Source: Lachnospiraceae bacterium (GTDB taxonomy: Bacteria; Bacillota; Clostridia; Lachnospirales; Lachnospiraceae). Taken from it: a stretch of DNA of 64,000 bases. This document shows positions 1 to 9,520 of the stretch, one piece after another (the first letter of the stretch is position 1; every line of letters starts with the position of its first letter). Both the position numbers and the translations under genes were made by a program. The stretch covers positions 62,001 through 126,000 of the forward strand of contig JAFYCS010000036.1 of NCBI GenBank assembly GCA_017539565.1, read 5' to 3'. The notes under the pieces are model-generated. The model ran no database searches. It was not told the DNA's origin and saw nothing but the letters and a program-made list of their open reading frames with translations.

Positions 1-768
1 CTGAATGAAAAGCGCCAGGCTGATGGCGACTTCTGGATATTTAACAGGGATTATGGGGAAACTCCGCATGTAGGCGTAAACGGTATGGAGCGTGAACGTA
101 ATCTGAATAAGAACGATCATTTCTATGCCATCAGGTATTCCGATTACGGATCGGAATGCAGCCTGCAGGAAGTAGAGCCTTTATTTGTTGAGCTGGAGAT
201 GGAAGACGAATCCCTTGCAGACGTTATCTGTTTTGGCTGGAGTGATAACGGCCATCCTTTTAATACCGTAAACTATGATATAAAGGGAAAGGAGATGCTG
301 GCAAATTCCGGAGCTTTTCTGCCGGGGCTGGTTGAGGTGACCACCGATGCGGACGGTAAGATCACTGAGATCCTGGATTGTCCTTCGTTTGCATACGGAT
401 ATTTCTGCGAAGCCGCTAACGGTGCGCCTGATATTGACAGGGATGATGCAGTTTATGGTCCTACGGATAAAATGTTTCTGGGTGACTGGCTCTGTAAGGA
501 TGACGGGGTGGGTTCATTGCAGATCACAACTGCAGATCCCCAGACCGGCGGATATTATCTGTTGTTCGATGTTTACCGCCTTTGCGTGATAGAAGCGTAT
601 GCCAATATCGACGGTAACATGCTTAGTATCAACCAGGGATATATAAATTATACACTGCCGTTTGCAGCAACACTGGAAATAAAGGGTGACGAATTAAGGG
701 TTACCGTTACCGAATCGGATTTTGAATATCTTCCCGTCGGTACCGTGATGCTCTATGAAAAAAAGTAA
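1..768 (+). CDS. Unknown protein, C-terminal part, cut by window edge
   Basis: The reading frame is open from the first base, so the gene starts outside the window; an internal ATG at 85 is not needed as a start. About 255 residues are visible. I do not recognise a family. The visible part is acidic and rich in beta-type sequence, has no membrane segment, and contains a stretch (about 160-255) that begins FLGDWLCKDDGVG and resembles small lipocalin-like or beta-barrel accessory domains. That resemblance is a weak impression only. It ends 21 bases before the antiporter gene, so the two may share a transcript. Confidence 0.7.
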   Translation: MNEKRQADGDFWIFNRDYGETPHVGVNGMERERNLNKNDHFYAIRYSDYGSECSLQEVEPLFVELEMEDESLADVICFGWSDNGHPFNTVNYDIKGKEMLANSGAFLPGLVEVTTDADGKITEILDCPSFAYGYFCEAANGAPDIDRDDAVYGPTDKMFLGDWLCKDDGVGSLQITTADPQTGGYYLLFDVYRLCVIEAYANIDGNMLSINQGYINYTLPFAATLEIKGDELRVTVTESDFEYLPVGTVMLYEKK

Positions 769-789
769 ATAAAAAACGGAGGGCATAGT

Positions 790-2328
790 ATGTTTACGGA
801 TTCTATATGGGCGCTGTTACCGCCGCTGGTGGCTATACTGCTGGCTCTTATCACAAAAGAGGTCTATTCTTCCCTGATGATAGGTATCATCGCCGGCGGA
901 CTGCTGTATGCAGGATTCAATCCCGTCCTGGCGATGGAGCATATCTTTACGGAAGGCATGATAAGCCAGCTTTCCGATTCCTGGAATGTGGGCATACTTA
1001 TTTTTCTGGTAGTCCTGGGCAGTATCGTTATGCTTATGAACCGTGCCGGCGGATCAGCTGCTTTCGGGCGCTGGGCATCGGCACATGTAAAGACCCGTAT
1101 GGGAGCCCAGCTGGCAACATTTGCCCTTGGCGTTCTGATCTTTATAGATGACTATTTCAACTGCCTTACGGTCGGATCCGTAATGCGGCCGGTGACCGAT
1201 AAGAATAAGATATCACGTGAAAAGCTGGCATATCTGATCGATGCTACGGCTGCACCGGTCTGTATCATAGCTCCCATATCATCATGGGCGGCAGCAGTCA
1301 CAGGTTTTGTGGACGGCACTAACGGGCTGACTCTTTTCATCAGGGCTATCCCCTATAATCTTTATGCTTTCCTTACGATAGGGATGATGCTTATGCTCAT
1401 CTTAAGCGGTTATGACTTCGGCCCTATGAAGAAAGCGGAAAAGAATCTGCCCAAAGAGAAGATGCCGGATGAATCCCTGGTGGAATCGGGTATGACGGGA
1501 GCTGAAGAACAGCCTACACCGCCGGTTTCAGAAAAGGGAAAGGTTATACATCTGGTGCTGCCTATAATCACCCTTATATTCTGCTGCGTGATAGGCATGA
1601 TATATACCGGAGGCTTCTTTGAAGGAGTAAACTTTGTTGATGCATTTGCAAATTCCGATGCTTCGGTCGGTCTGGTATACGGATCCATGGCTGCACTTTT
1701 TATCACTGTAATATTCTATCTCCTTACAGGGGTGTTAAGCTTTAAGGAATGTATGAATGCCATACCGGAAGGCTTCAAGAGTATGGTACCGGCTATCCTT
1801 ATACTTACCCTTGCATGGACCTTAAAGAGCATGACGGATTCACTTGGCGCGGCAACATATGTGGCTTCGGTAGTTGAGAATATCGCAGGTAACGGCATGG
1901 TCATGTCTTTCCTTCCGGCCTTCGTATTCCTTATAGGTGCGTTCCTGGCGTTTGCGACCGGAACCTCATGGGGAACTTTCGGACTTCTGATACCTATTGT
2001 TGTATTTACCTTCAGCGGTGATATAAATAATGAACTGATGATAATTGCCATCTCTGCCTGCATGGCAGGATCGGTATGCGGCGATCACTGCTCACCCATT
2101 TCGGATACCACCATTATGGCGTCCGCCGGTGCACAGTGTGAGCATATAAATCATGTATCTACCCAGCTGCCTTACGCATTGACGGCAGCAGCAGTTTCAT
2201 TTGTCGGATATGTAATAGCAGGATTTGTGCGCAACTGGATCATATCTCTGGGTGCGTCGCTGCTGATCCTTGCGGCGGCGATATTTATCCTTAAGAAACT
2301 TGGAAGCAGGAAAAAACAGGAAGGGTAA
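790..2328 (+). CDS. Na+/H+ antiporter NhaC family protein
   Basis: A 512-residue polytopic inner-membrane protein with roughly 11-13 hydrophobic segments, beginning ALLPPLVAILLALITKEVY. It carries the NhaC-type intramembrane motifs: LIFIDDYFNCLTVG (about 116-130), FATGTSWGTFG (about 388-399) and GSVCGDHCSPISDTT (about 426-440). A charged cytoplasmic loop at about 212-250 separates the two halves. Members exchange Na+ for H+; some relatives move amino acids or dicarboxylates instead, so the substrate is inferred. The RBS GGAGGG sits 7 bases before the ATG. Length fits the family. Confidence 0.9.
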   Translation: MFTDSIWALLPPLVAILLALITKEVYSSLMIGIIAGGLLYAGFNPVLAMEHIFTEGMISQLSDSWNVGILIFLVVLGSIVMLMNRAGGSAAFGRWASAHVKTRMGAQLATFALGVLIFIDDYFNCLTVGSVMRPVTDKNKISREKLAYLIDATAAPVCIIAPISSWAAAVTGFVDGTNGLTLFIRAIPYNLYAFLTIGMMLMLILSGYDFGPMKKAEKNLPKEKMPDESLVESGMTGAEEQPTPPVSEKGKVIHLVLPIITLIFCCVIGMIYTGGFFEGVNFVDAFANSDASVGLVYGSMAALFITVIFYLLTGVLSFKECMNAIPEGFKSMVPAILILTLAWTLKSMTDSLGAATYVASVVENIAGNGMVMSFLPAFVFLIGAFLAFATGTSWGTFGLLIPIVVFTFSGDINNELMIIAISACMAGSVCGDHCSPISDTTIMASAGAQCEHINHVSTQLPYALTAAAVSFVGYVIAGFVRNWIISLGASLLILAAAIFILKKLGSRKKQEG

Positions 2329-2357
2329 TGTTTGGTTAAACATTAAGAGTCGGATTG

Positions 2358-3500
2358 ATGGAAACTAAGATGAAATATCAGGTACTTGCCACAGAAGGCA
2401 GGGCTAAAAGAGCACAGATGGAGACAGTGCACGGTGTGATACAGACACCTGTGTTTATGAATGTGGGCACCGTGGGAGCGATAAAGGGAGCAGTATCCAC
2501 TGAGGATCTGGAGCGTATAGGCACCCAGGTGGAGCTCTCAAATACCTATCATTTACATGTACGCCCGGGTGACGAAGTGGTAAAAGCCATGGGAGGGCTT
2601 CATAAGTTCATGAGCTGGGAGAGACCGATACTTACGGATTCCGGCGGATTTCAGGTGTTCTCCCTAGCGGGCTTAAGGAAGATCAAAGAGGAAGGGGTGA
2701 CCTTCCAGTCACATATAGACGGGCATAAGATATTCATGGGACCTGAGGAGAGCATGCAGATACAGTCTAATCTGGGTTCTACCATTGCCATGGCTTTTGA
2801 TGAGTGTCCGCCGGCTCTGGCGGAACGTTCCTATGTACAGCCCTCCGTTGACAGGACGACACGCTGGCTTGAACGCTGCATGGTTAAACTACAGGAGCTC
2901 AATGCCCGTGAGGATACGATCAACAGGCAGCAGCTGCTTTTCGGCATCAACCAGGGTGCGGTATATGCTGACATCAGGATAGAGCATGCAAAGCGTATAG
3001 CGGAGTTTGACCTGCCGGGCTATGCAATAGGAGGGCTGGCCGTCGGTGAGAGCCACGAGCAGATGTATTATATACTGGATGAGACCGTGCCTTACCTGCC
3101 TAAGGACAAACCCGTATATCTGATGGGAGTGGGTACGCCGGCCAACATACTGGAAGCGGTTGACCGCGGCGTGGATTTCTTTGACTGCGTTTATCCCACC
3201 AGGAACGGCCGTCATGCGCATATGTATACGGGGCACGGAAAGATAAACCTGATGAACGCACAGTATGAGCGGGATGACAGACCCATTGAAGAGGGCTGTA
3301 AGTGTCCTGCATGCCAGAGGTATTCCCGCGCCTATATAAGACACCTCCTTAAAGCTAAGGAAATGCTGGGTATGCGTCTGGGTGTGCTCCACAATCTGTA
3401 TTTCTATAACCATCTTATGGAAGAGATACGCGATGCCCTTGATCAGGGGCGTTTTGCGGCTTATAAAAAGGAAAAGCTTTCAGCCATGCAGGGGGAATAA
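2358..3500 (+). CDS. tgt: tRNA-guanine transglycosylase (queuine/preQ1 tRNA-ribosyltransferase)
   Basis: Exchanges guanine-34 of tRNAs with GUN anticodons for preQ1 in queuosine synthesis. Recognisable blocks in order: VGTVGAIKGAV, LSNTYHLHVRPG, LTDSGGFQVFSL (proton-acceptor Asp), FDECPP, GGLAVGES, the nucleophile region VDFFDCVYPTRNGRHA, and the zinc site CKCPAC followed by a distal His (LGVLHNLYFYNHLM). About 380 residues, full length. The RBS is weak. ATG 2358 is used here, but ATG 2370 (MKYQVLATEGRAKR) aligns better with the usual family N-terminus and is a real alternative. It lies 29 bases after the antiporter gene and before yajC, a common tgt-yajC neighbourhood. Confidence 0.95.
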   Translation: METKMKYQVLATEGRAKRAQMETVHGVIQTPVFMNVGTVGAIKGAVSTEDLERIGTQVELSNTYHLHVRPGDEVVKAMGGLHKFMSWERPILTDSGGFQVFSLAGLRKIKEEGVTFQSHIDGHKIFMGPEESMQIQSNLGSTIAMAFDECPPALAERSYVQPSVDRTTRWLERCMVKLQELNAREDTINRQQLLFGINQGAVYADIRIEHAKRIAEFDLPGYAIGGLAVGESHEQMYYILDETVPYLPKDKPVYLMGVGTPANILEAVDRGVDFFDCVYPTRNGRHAHMYTGHGKINLMNAQYERDDRPIEEGCKCPACQRYSRAYIRHLLKAKEMLGMRLGVLHNLYFYNHLMEEIRDALDQGRFAAYKKEKLSAMQGE

Positions 3501-3502
3501 AA

Positions 3503-3529
3503 TACCCCTTGCGGCAGGGCTTTTTTTTG
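3503..3529 (+). terminator. Probable Rho-independent terminator after tgt
   Basis: A short C-rich/G-rich hairpin (ACCCCTTGCGGCAGGGC) is followed directly by eight T residues. A competing stem can form between GCAGGGGG at the end of tgt and CCCCTTGC. The stem is short, so some read-through into yajC is likely. Confidence 0.5.
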
Positions 3530-3576
3530 TGTATTATTAGAAACGATATTTTTTAAACAAACAGGAGGAATCAGTA

Positions 3577-3924
3577 ATGAATTTCGTAACAATGCTTTTA
3601 GAAGGTGCAACCGATGCTGCCGCAGCAGGAACACAGACAGGAGCAGTCGGAGGACTTGGACTTTCCTATATCATTTCCATCGTGGCAATGTTAGCCATTT
3701 TCTATTTTCTGCTTCTGCGTCCCCAGAAGAAAGAGCAGAAGAGAGTACAGGATATGCTCAAGGAAATGGAAGTGGGAGATGTAGTTGTTACCACCAGCGG
3801 TTTCTACGGTGTACTCATCGACATCACCGAAGATGATGTTATAGTTGAGTTCGGCAGCAACAAAAACTGCCGTATTCCCATGAGAAAGAGCGCAATCGCC
3901 CAGGTAGAGAAAGCAGAGAAGTAA
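3577..3924 (+). CDS. yajC: Preprotein translocase subunit YajC
   Basis: A 115-residue protein with one N-terminal membrane helix (about 28-48, ISIVAMLAIFYFLLLRPQKK) ending in the family's signature RPQKKEQKR. A small soluble beta domain follows (VGDVVVTTSGFYGVLIDI...). YajC associates with SecDF and the SecYEG channel. The RBS AGGAGG is 8 bases before the ATG. The gene sits 12 bases before leuB, so it probably shares a transcript with the branched-chain amino acid genes; no secD/secF is in this window. Confidence 0.95.
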   Translation: MNFVTMLLEGATDAAAAGTQTGAVGGLGLSYIISIVAMLAIFYFLLLRPQKKEQKRVQDMLKEMEVGDVVVTTSGFYGVLIDITEDDVIVEFGSNKNCRIPMRKSAIAQVEKAEK

Positions 3925-3936
3925 GGAGACAAAACC

Positions 3937-5022
3937 ATGAAACTCAATATCACCTGTATACCCGGTGACGGCATAGGACCCGAGATAGTGGCCCAGGCCA
4001 AAAGGGTACTTGAAAAGGTGGCTGAAAAATACGGCCACGAGATGAAGTTTACCGATATTCTTATGGGAGGTGCATCTATTGATGCCTGCGGAGAACCGCT
4101 GACTGATGAAGCCATAGCTACCGCAAAGGCAGCTGATGCCGTACTGATGGGTTCCATCGGCGGCGACACCAACACCTCACCCTGGTATAAGCTGCCCCCG
4201 GAGAAGAGACCCGAGGCAGGCCTTCTGAAAATAAGAAAGGCACTTAATCTGTTTGCAAACCTGCGTCCTGCAGTGCTCTATCCTGAGCTTCGCGGTGCAT
4301 GTCCTTTAAAAGAAGAGATATCCGTAAAAGGTTTTGATATGCTGATAATGCGCGAGCTTACCGGCGGTCTGTATTTCGGTGAGAGAAAGACCGTGGAAGA
4401 AAACGGCATAAAGAAGGCCATCGATACCCTTACTTATACGGAAGAAGAGATACGCCGTATTGCCATCAAGGGCTTTGAGATAGCAATGAAGCGTCGTAAG
4501 AAGGTGACCAGTGTGGATAAGGCAAACGTACTGGATTCTTCACGTCTGTGGAGAGCAGTGGTCAATGAAGTTGCAAAGTCTTATCCTGAAGTTACTGTTG
4601 AGCATATGCTGGTAGATAACTGTGCAATGCAGCTGGTACGCGATCCTTCACAGTTTGATGTGATCCTGACCGAGAACATGTTCGGCGATATCTTATCCGA
4701 TGAAGCCAGCATGGTGACCGGTTCCATAGGCATGCTTTCCAGCGCATCGCTTAATGATACAAAGTTCGGTCTTTATGAGCCCAGCCATGGTTCTGCACCG
4801 GATATCGCAGGCAAGGATATAGCCAATCCCATAGCAACCATACTTTCCGCATCCATGATGCTGCGTTATTCCTTCGACCTTGATAAGGAAGCAGATGCCA
4901 TCGATGCGGCAGTTGATAAGGTGCTCAAGGAAGGCTTCCGCACCGGTGATATTTTCAGCGAAGGCTGCAAAAAAGTGGGCTGCACCGAGATGGGCAGTCT
5001 GATAGTAGAGCGTATTGCCTGA
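3937..5022 (+). CDS. leuB: 3-isopropylmalate dehydrogenase
   Basis: Third step of leucine synthesis: NAD-dependent oxidative decarboxylation of 3-isopropylmalate. The 361-residue protein shows the beta-decarboxylating dehydrogenase core: [10 protein letters not shown] (5-14), [52 protein letters not shown] and [18 protein letters not shown]. Length is normal. The stop TGA overlaps the start of the next small reading frame (TGATG), pointing to translational coupling. leuA and leuCD are not in the window, so the leucine pathway is split in this genome. Confidence 0.97.
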   Translation: MKLNITCIPGDGIGPEIVAQAKRVLEKVAEKYGHEMKFTDILMGGASIDACGEPLTDEAIATAKAADAVLMGSIGGDTNTSPWYKLPPEKRPEAGLLKIRKALNLFANLRPAVLYPELRGACPLKEEISVKGFDMLIMRELTGGLYFGERKTVEENGIKKAIDTLTYTEEEIRRIAIKGFEIAMKRRKKVTSVDKANVLDSSRLWRAVVNEVAKSYPEVTVEHMLVDNCAMQLVRDPSQFDVILTENMFGDILSDEASMVTGSIGMLSSASLNDTKFGLYEPSHGSAPDIAGKDIANPIATILSASMMLRYSFDLDKEADAIDAAVDKVLKEGFRTGDIFSEGCKKVGCTEMGSLIVERIA

Positions 5023-5135
5023 TGAAGCAGTTTCTTATTGATGAGAAATGGGATGTGCTGAAGCTGGCATTGCTTTGCATAGCCGTATTAATAGGGATAA
5101 AGAAGAATATGAAGAAAAGGAGAAGGTCAAAATGA
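5022..5135 (+). CDS. Putative 37-residue single-pass membrane protein between leuB and ilvD
   Basis: A short frame starts at ATG 5022, overlapping the leuB stop as TGATG, and ends at TGA 5133-5135, overlapping the ilvD start as ATGA. The product has an acidic N-terminus ([14 protein letters not shown]), one hydrophobic helix ([12 protein letters not shown], about 15-26) and a strongly basic tail ([11 protein letters not shown]), the charge pattern of a small N-out/C-in membrane protein. I do not recognise a family. It has no strong RBS of its own, so expression would depend on coupling to leuB. The double overlap and plausible topology support a real gene; short length keeps confidence moderate. 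Confidence 0.55.
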   Translation: MKQFLIDEKWDVLKLALLCIAVLIGIKKNMKKRRRSK

Positions 5136-6802
5136 GAAGTGACAGTGTAAAATGCGGAACCGCGCAGGCCCCTCACAGGAGTCTGTTCAATGCTTTGGGC
5201 TACACAAAGGAGGAGAGGGAAAGACCTCTGATCGGTATCGTATCTTCCTTTAACGAGATAGTCCCCGGACATATGAATCTTGATAAGATCACGGAAGCTG
5301 TCAAGCTGGGCGTGGCAATGGCAGGCGGTACTCCCGTGGTATTCCCTGCGATAGCAGTTTGCGACGGTATCGCTATGGGACATATAGGAATGAAGTATTC
5401 ACTGGTCACCCGTGACCTGATCGCGGACTCTACTGAATGTATGGCTATGGCACACGGCTTTGACGGCCTTGTGATGATACCCAACTGTGATAAGAATGTA
5501 CCCGGCCTTCTTATGGCTGCGGCACGCGTAAATATCCCCACCGTATTTGTGAGCGGCGGTCCCATGCTGGCAGGCCATGTGCACGGACGTAAGCGCAGCT
5601 TATCTTCGATGTTCGAAGCTGTAGGCGAGCTGGCAGCAGGAAAGATCACTGAGGCAGATCTGGAAGAGTTTGAAGAGAAGGTATGTCCTACCTGCGGTTC
5701 ATGTTCCGGTATGTACACAGCCAATTCCATGAACTGCTTAACCGAGGCGCTGGGCATGGGCCTTAAGGGCAACGGTACCATACCTGCAGTTTACTCCGAG
5801 CGTATCCGTCTGGCTAAACATGCCGGAATGAAGATAATGGAGCTGGTAGAGAAGAATATAAGACCCCGTGATATCATGACCGAGAAGGCTTTCATGAACG
5901 CACTTACGGTTGATATGGCTCTGGGCTGCTCCACCAATTCAATGCTGCACCTGCCCGCTATCGCAAACGAGGCAGGCGTAGACCTTAACCTTGATATAGC
6001 TAACGAGCTTTCTGCAAAGACTCCCAACCTGTGCCACTTAGCACCTGCGGGCCCTACCTACATGGAGGACTTAAATGAGGCCGGCGGCGTGTACGCGGTA
6101 ATGAACGAGCTTTGCAAGAAGGATCTGCTCTATACCGATCTGATCACCGTTACAGGCAAGACTGTAGCGGAAAACATAAAGGGCTGTGTAAACAGGGATC
6201 CCGAAGTTATCCGTCCTATTGATAATCCTTACAGTCAGACAGGCGGTATCGCAGTGCTTAAGGGTAACCTGGCACCTGACAGCGGTGTTGTAAAGCGCAG
6301 CGCAGTTGTACCCGAGATGATGGTACATGAAGGTCCCGCAAGAGTATTTGACTGCGAAGAAGATGCTATCGCAGCGATTAAGGGCGGAAAGATAGTGGCA
6401 GGTGATGTTGTTGTCATCCGTTACGAAGGCCCCAAGGGCGGCCCCGGTATGAGAGAGATGCTCAATCCTACATCTGCCATCGCAGGTATGGGACTTGGCT
6501 CATCGGTAGCACTTATTACCGACGGACGTTTCTCCGGTGCAAGCCGCGGTGCATCCATCGGACATGTTTCTCCCGAAGCAGCAGTGGGCGGACCCATCGC
6601 GCTGGTGGAGGAAGGAGATATCATCTCCATAGATATACCGAACAACAAGCTGGATATGAAGGTTTCCGATGAGGAGCTGGCAGCAAGACGTGCTAAATGG
6701 CAGCCTAAGGAGCAGAAGCTTACAGGATATCTGGCACGTTACCGCGAGCTGGTAACTTCCGGAAACAGGGGCGCTATACTTAAGGTTCCGGGGAAGGACT
6801 GA
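5132..6802 (+). CDS. ilvD: Dihydroxy-acid dehydratase
   Basis: Converts 2,3-dihydroxy acids to the 2-keto acid precursors of valine and isoleucine. The start at 5132 (MRSDSVKCG) is chosen because AAGGAGAAGG lies just upstream and homologues begin there; an in-frame upstream ATG at 5048 would overlap the small membrane-protein frame. Iron-sulfur cysteines and signatures are visible: [53 protein letters not shown] and [13 protein letters not shown]. About 556 residues, normal for IlvD. Confidence 0.97.
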   Translation: MRSDSVKCGTAQAPHRSLFNALGYTKEERERPLIGIVSSFNEIVPGHMNLDKITEAVKLGVAMAGGTPVVFPAIAVCDGIAMGHIGMKYSLVTRDLIADSTECMAMAHGFDGLVMIPNCDKNVPGLLMAAARVNIPTVFVSGGPMLAGHVHGRKRSLSSMFEAVGELAAGKITEADLEEFEEKVCPTCGSCSGMYTANSMNCLTEALGMGLKGNGTIPAVYSERIRLAKHAGMKIMELVEKNIRPRDIMTEKAFMNALTVDMALGCSTNSMLHLPAIANEAGVDLNLDIANELSAKTPNLCHLAPAGPTYMEDLNEAGGVYAVMNELCKKDLLYTDLITVTGKTVAENIKGCVNRDPEVIRPIDNPYSQTGGIAVLKGNLAPDSGVVKRSAVVPEMMVHEGPARVFDCEEDAIAAIKGGKIVAGDVVVIRYEGPKGGPGMREMLNPTSAIAGMGLGSSVALITDGRFSGASRGASIGHVSPEAAVGGPIALVEEGDIISIDIPNNKLDMKVSDEELAARRAKWQPKEQKLTGYLARYRELVTSGNRGAILKVPGKD

Positions 6803-6836
6803 GTTTACCTGAGGGAATAGTGGCAACCCGGAGATA

Positions 6837-6870
6837 GTGTCATCTGAGGAGCGCAGCGACGAAGGATCTT
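6837..6870 (+). repeat. Dispersed palindromic element, copy A (long variant)
   Basis: Begins GTGTCATCTGAGGAGCGC and ends CGACGAAGGATCTT, upstream of ilvB. It matches the copies at 8641 and 17922 at both ends but has a longer centre. Its centre can fold as GGAGC-GCA-GCGAC, adding a second pair of G-A mismatches to the stem seen in the other copies. It ends 31 bases before the ilvB start. Confidence 0.7.
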
Positions 6871-6901
6871 AAATAAGAATATCAATAAGGAGAGTAGACT
6901 C

Positions 6902-8629
6902 ATGGCAGCAAAGAAGACTAAAACTGCATCATCAGCAGCAGTACAGGAGCTTTCGGGCTCACAGATAGTTATAGAATGTCTTAAGGAGCAGGGAGTTGAT
7001 ACCGTATTCGGATATCCCGGCGGTACCATACTGAATATATATGACGAGCTTTACCGTCATGCCGATGAGATAAACCATGTGCTGACCAGTCATGAGCAGG
7101 GCGCAGCCCACGCAGCTGACGGTTACGCAAGGGCTACAGGCAAGGTCGGCGTATGTATGGCAACATCAGGACCGGGTGCCACAAACCTGGTTACCGGTAT
7201 CGCAACGGCACATATGGACAGCGTACCCCTGGTAGCCATCACCTGTAATGTAACCCTTCCCTGGCTGGGCAAGGATACCTTCCAGGAAGTTGATATAGCC
7301 GGTGTTACCATGCCCATCACCAAGCACAGCTTTATGGTAAAGGATGTCCATGTACTGGCAGATACCATCCGCAAGGCTTTCGCTATCGCAAGGAGCGGTC
7401 GCCCCGGCCCCGTGCTGGTAGATATCACTAAGGATGTTACCGCTGCTAAGTGTGCTTACAAAAAGGCTAAGCCCACCGTGCTTAAATATGAGAAGCAGTA
7501 TACCGATGAGGATATTGATACTGCCATCGAACTGATAAAGTCTGCTGAACGTCCTTACATCTATGTGGGCGGCGGCGCTATAATCTCCGGTGCTACTAAG
7601 GAAGTTGCGGAATTCGCAAAGAAGATAGATGCACCCGTATGCGACAGTCTTATGGGCAAGGGCGCATATGACGGCACGGCAGATAATTATACCGGTATGA
7701 TAGGTATGCACGGTACCAAGACTACCAATATCGGCGTGAGCAAATGTGACCTGCTCATAGCGCTTGGTGCACGTTTTTCCGACCGTGTTGTATCAAATCC
7801 CAAGACCTTTGCTCCCAAGGCAAAGATACTTCATATCGATATCGATGCAGCGGAGATAAACAAGAATGTACGTACCGCGGCAGCAGTGGTAGGCGACCTT
7901 AAGGAAGTGCTTACTGTCATGAATAAGAAGCTCACAAAGCAGAACCATAAGGAATGGATGGATAAGATAAAGGAGATGAAGGAAAAGATGCCCCTTACCT
8001 ATCCTCATTCACGTCTGACCTGCCCTTACGTTATAGAGACTCTTTATGATGTTACAAAGGGTAAGGCTGTCATTACTACAGACGTAGGACAGCATCAGAT
8101 ATGGGCTGCACAGTTCTATAAATATACCGAGCCCAGAACCTTCTTATCAAGCGGTGGTCTGGGAACCATGGGATACGGTCTTGGTGCCTGCATAGGTGCA
8201 AAGTACGGCCGCCCCGATAAGATCTGTGTAAACATCGCCGGCGACGGATGCTTCAGAATGAACATGCAGGAGCTGGCTACGGCATCACGTTATAAGGTGC
8301 CCATTATAGAGATCATCATCAACAACCATGTGCTGGGTATGGTGAGACAGTGGCAGACTCTTTTCTACGGACAGCGCTACTCACAGACCGTACTCGAGGA
8401 TGAGGTTGATTACGTTAAGGTAGCGGAAGGCCTTGGCTGTACTGCTTACCGCGTAACCCAGAAGGAAGAACTGGAAGAGGTGCTTAAGAAGGCTGTTAAG
8501 GCTAAAGGCCCTGTTGTGATCGACTGTGTCATCAAAGAAGATGATAAGGTTTATCCTATGGTTCCCGGCGGCCAGCCTCTGGAAGCGGTATTCGATGCCG
8601 ACGACCTCAAAGCGCGCGAAGGAAAGTAA
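6902..8629 (+). CDS. ilvB: Acetolactate synthase, large (catalytic) subunit
   Basis: ThDP-dependent condensation of pyruvate with pyruvate or 2-ketobutyrate, the first common step of branched-chain amino acid synthesis. The 575-residue protein has the three expected domains: N-terminal PYR domain with catalytic Glu65 (TSHEQGAAHAADGYAR), central FAD-type domain, and C-terminal PP domain with the ThDP motif from GDG (Asp448) to INNH. The N-terminus carries about 15 extra Lys/Ala-rich residues. The RBS AAGGAGAG precedes the ATG. No ilvN-type regulatory subunit gene follows, so it must lie elsewhere or be absent. Confidence 0.95.
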   Translation: MAAKKTKTASSAAVQELSGSQIVIECLKEQGVDTVFGYPGGTILNIYDELYRHADEINHVLTSHEQGAAHAADGYARATGKVGVCMATSGPGATNLVTGIATAHMDSVPLVAITCNVTLPWLGKDTFQEVDIAGVTMPITKHSFMVKDVHVLADTIRKAFAIARSGRPGPVLVDITKDVTAAKCAYKKAKPTVLKYEKQYTDEDIDTAIELIKSAERPYIYVGGGAIISGATKEVAEFAKKIDAPVCDSLMGKGAYDGTADNYTGMIGMHGTKTTNIGVSKCDLLIALGARFSDRVVSNPKTFAPKAKILHIDIDAAEINKNVRTAAAVVGDLKEVLTVMNKKLTKQNHKEWMDKIKEMKEKMPLTYPHSRLTCPYVIETLYDVTKGKAVITTDVGQHQIWAAQFYKYTEPRTFLSSGGLGTMGYGLGACIGAKYGRPDKICVNIAGDGCFRMNMQELATASRYKVPIIEIIINNHVLGMVRQWQTLFYGQRYSQTVLEDEVDYVKVAEGLGCTAYRVTQKEELEEVLKKAVKAKGPVVIDCVIKEDDKVYPMVPGGQPLEAVFDADDLKAREGK

Positions 8630-8640
8630 GGACACGGGGA

Positions 8641-8670
8641 GTGTCATTCTGAGCGAAGCGAAGAATCTGT
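8641..8670 (+). repeat. Dispersed palindromic element, copy B
   Basis: The sequence GTGTCATTCTGAGCGAAGCG continues AAGAATCTGT. The outer arms ATTC and GAAT pair, the internal TGA/GAA bases form tandem G-A mismatches, and the inner GC/GC closes a GAA triloop. It lies between ilvB and the next gene, ending 14 bases before that start codon. Confidence 0.75.
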
Positions 8671-8684
8671 TTTAGAGGTACATT

Positions 8685-8903
8685 ATGCCGGACGATGAAC
8701 GGATAGAATCAATCTTAGCCCATCTCGACAAAGAGGTAGCCTCAGGCACCATGCGCATGAGCGTGGAAGTGGATGAGGAACGGGAAGGCGAGCCGCTGGT
8801 TTCACACAGGGGCAGCAGGATTTACGGAGACGATGCAAGCCGCATCGTAGCCAAGCTTGACATGTATTCCGATCTTACGCTGAATAAGGATGATACGGAA
8901 TGA
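8685..8903 (+). CDS. Small acidic protein of unknown function, coupled to nth
   Basis: A 72-residue, highly charged protein (about a third Asp/Glu) without membrane segments or cysteines. I do not recognise it. Its TGA overlaps the nth start as ATGA, which argues for a real, translationally coupled gene. An RBS-like AGAGG lies 7 bases before the ATG. Its role cannot be read from sequence; a link to endonuclease III is suggested only by position. Confidence 0.7.
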   Translation: MPDDERIESILAHLDKEVASGTMRMSVEVDEEREGEPLVSHRGSRIYGDDASRIVAKLDMYSDLTLNKDDTE

Positions 8904-9520
8904 TAAAAGTCAGAGAACTGCTCAAACGTCTTGATAAAGAATACGGTACAGACCTCTTCTGCTATCTGGAGCATGAAGAGGCCTGGCAGTTATTGATCGC
9001 GACCATCTTAAGTGCACAGTGTACCGATGCAAGAGTCAATATGGTCACAAAAGACCTGTTCATAAAATATCCGTCTGTGGAGGCATTTGCACAGGCGGAT
9101 CTTAAAGAGCTGGAAGAGGATATACACTCTACCGGCTTTTATCATAACAAGGCAAAGAATATAATAGCCTGCTGCAGGCGGCTGATCGATGAATACGGCG
9201 GTGAAGTACCGTCTGATATAGATGAGCTGGTAACGCTGCCCGGAGTCGGCAGAAAGACTGCAAATGTTATACGCGGCAATATCTATCATATTCCAAGTAT
9301 AGTTGTGGATACCCATGTGGGAAGGCTGGCAAGACGCTTCGGGCTGAGCAGTAATGAAGATCCGGTAAAGGTAGAGTACGATCTGATGAAGAAGCTGCCT
9401 GAGGATCACTGGATACTGTGTAATATCCAGTTCATTGCCCTGGGCCGCAGCATCTGCACCGCAAGGTCCCCCAAATGCGAAGAATGCTTTCTGAAAGACA
9501 TCTGTCCTTCTAGGAAATAA
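8900..9520 (+). CDS. nth: Endonuclease III
   Basis: Bifunctional DNA glycosylase/AP lyase removing oxidised pyrimidines in base excision repair. The 206-residue protein has the helix-hairpin-helix LPGVGRKTANV with catalytic Lys119, the catalytic Asp137 in VDTHVGRL, and the C-terminal [4Fe-4S] loop with cysteines spaced C-x6-C-x2-C-x5-C (CTARSPKCEECFLKDIC). All key residues are present. It starts inside the stop of the preceding small gene and converges with tmcAL, sharing 11 bases at the 3' ends. Confidence 0.97.
   Translation: MIKVRELLKRLDKEYGTDLFCYLEHEEAWQLLIATILSAQCTDARVNMVTKDLFIKYPSVEAFAQADLKELEEDIHSTGFYHNKAKNIIACCRRLIDEYGGEVPSDIDELVTLPGVGRKTANVIRGNIYHIPSIVVDTHVGRLARRFGLSSNEDPVKVEYDLMKKLPEDHWILCNIQFIALGRSICTARSPKCEECFLKDICPSRK

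Noticed and set aside
2327..2344. Small hairpin AATGTTT/AAACATT between the antiporter gene and tgt
   Set aside because: Only seven pairs with a GGTT loop and no T-run; not enough to call a terminator or regulator.
5048..5131. Upstream in-frame extension of ilvD from ATG 5048
   Set aside because: It overlaps the 37-residue frame, lacks an RBS, and the added residues are not seen in IlvD proteins; ATG 5132 has a strong RBS.
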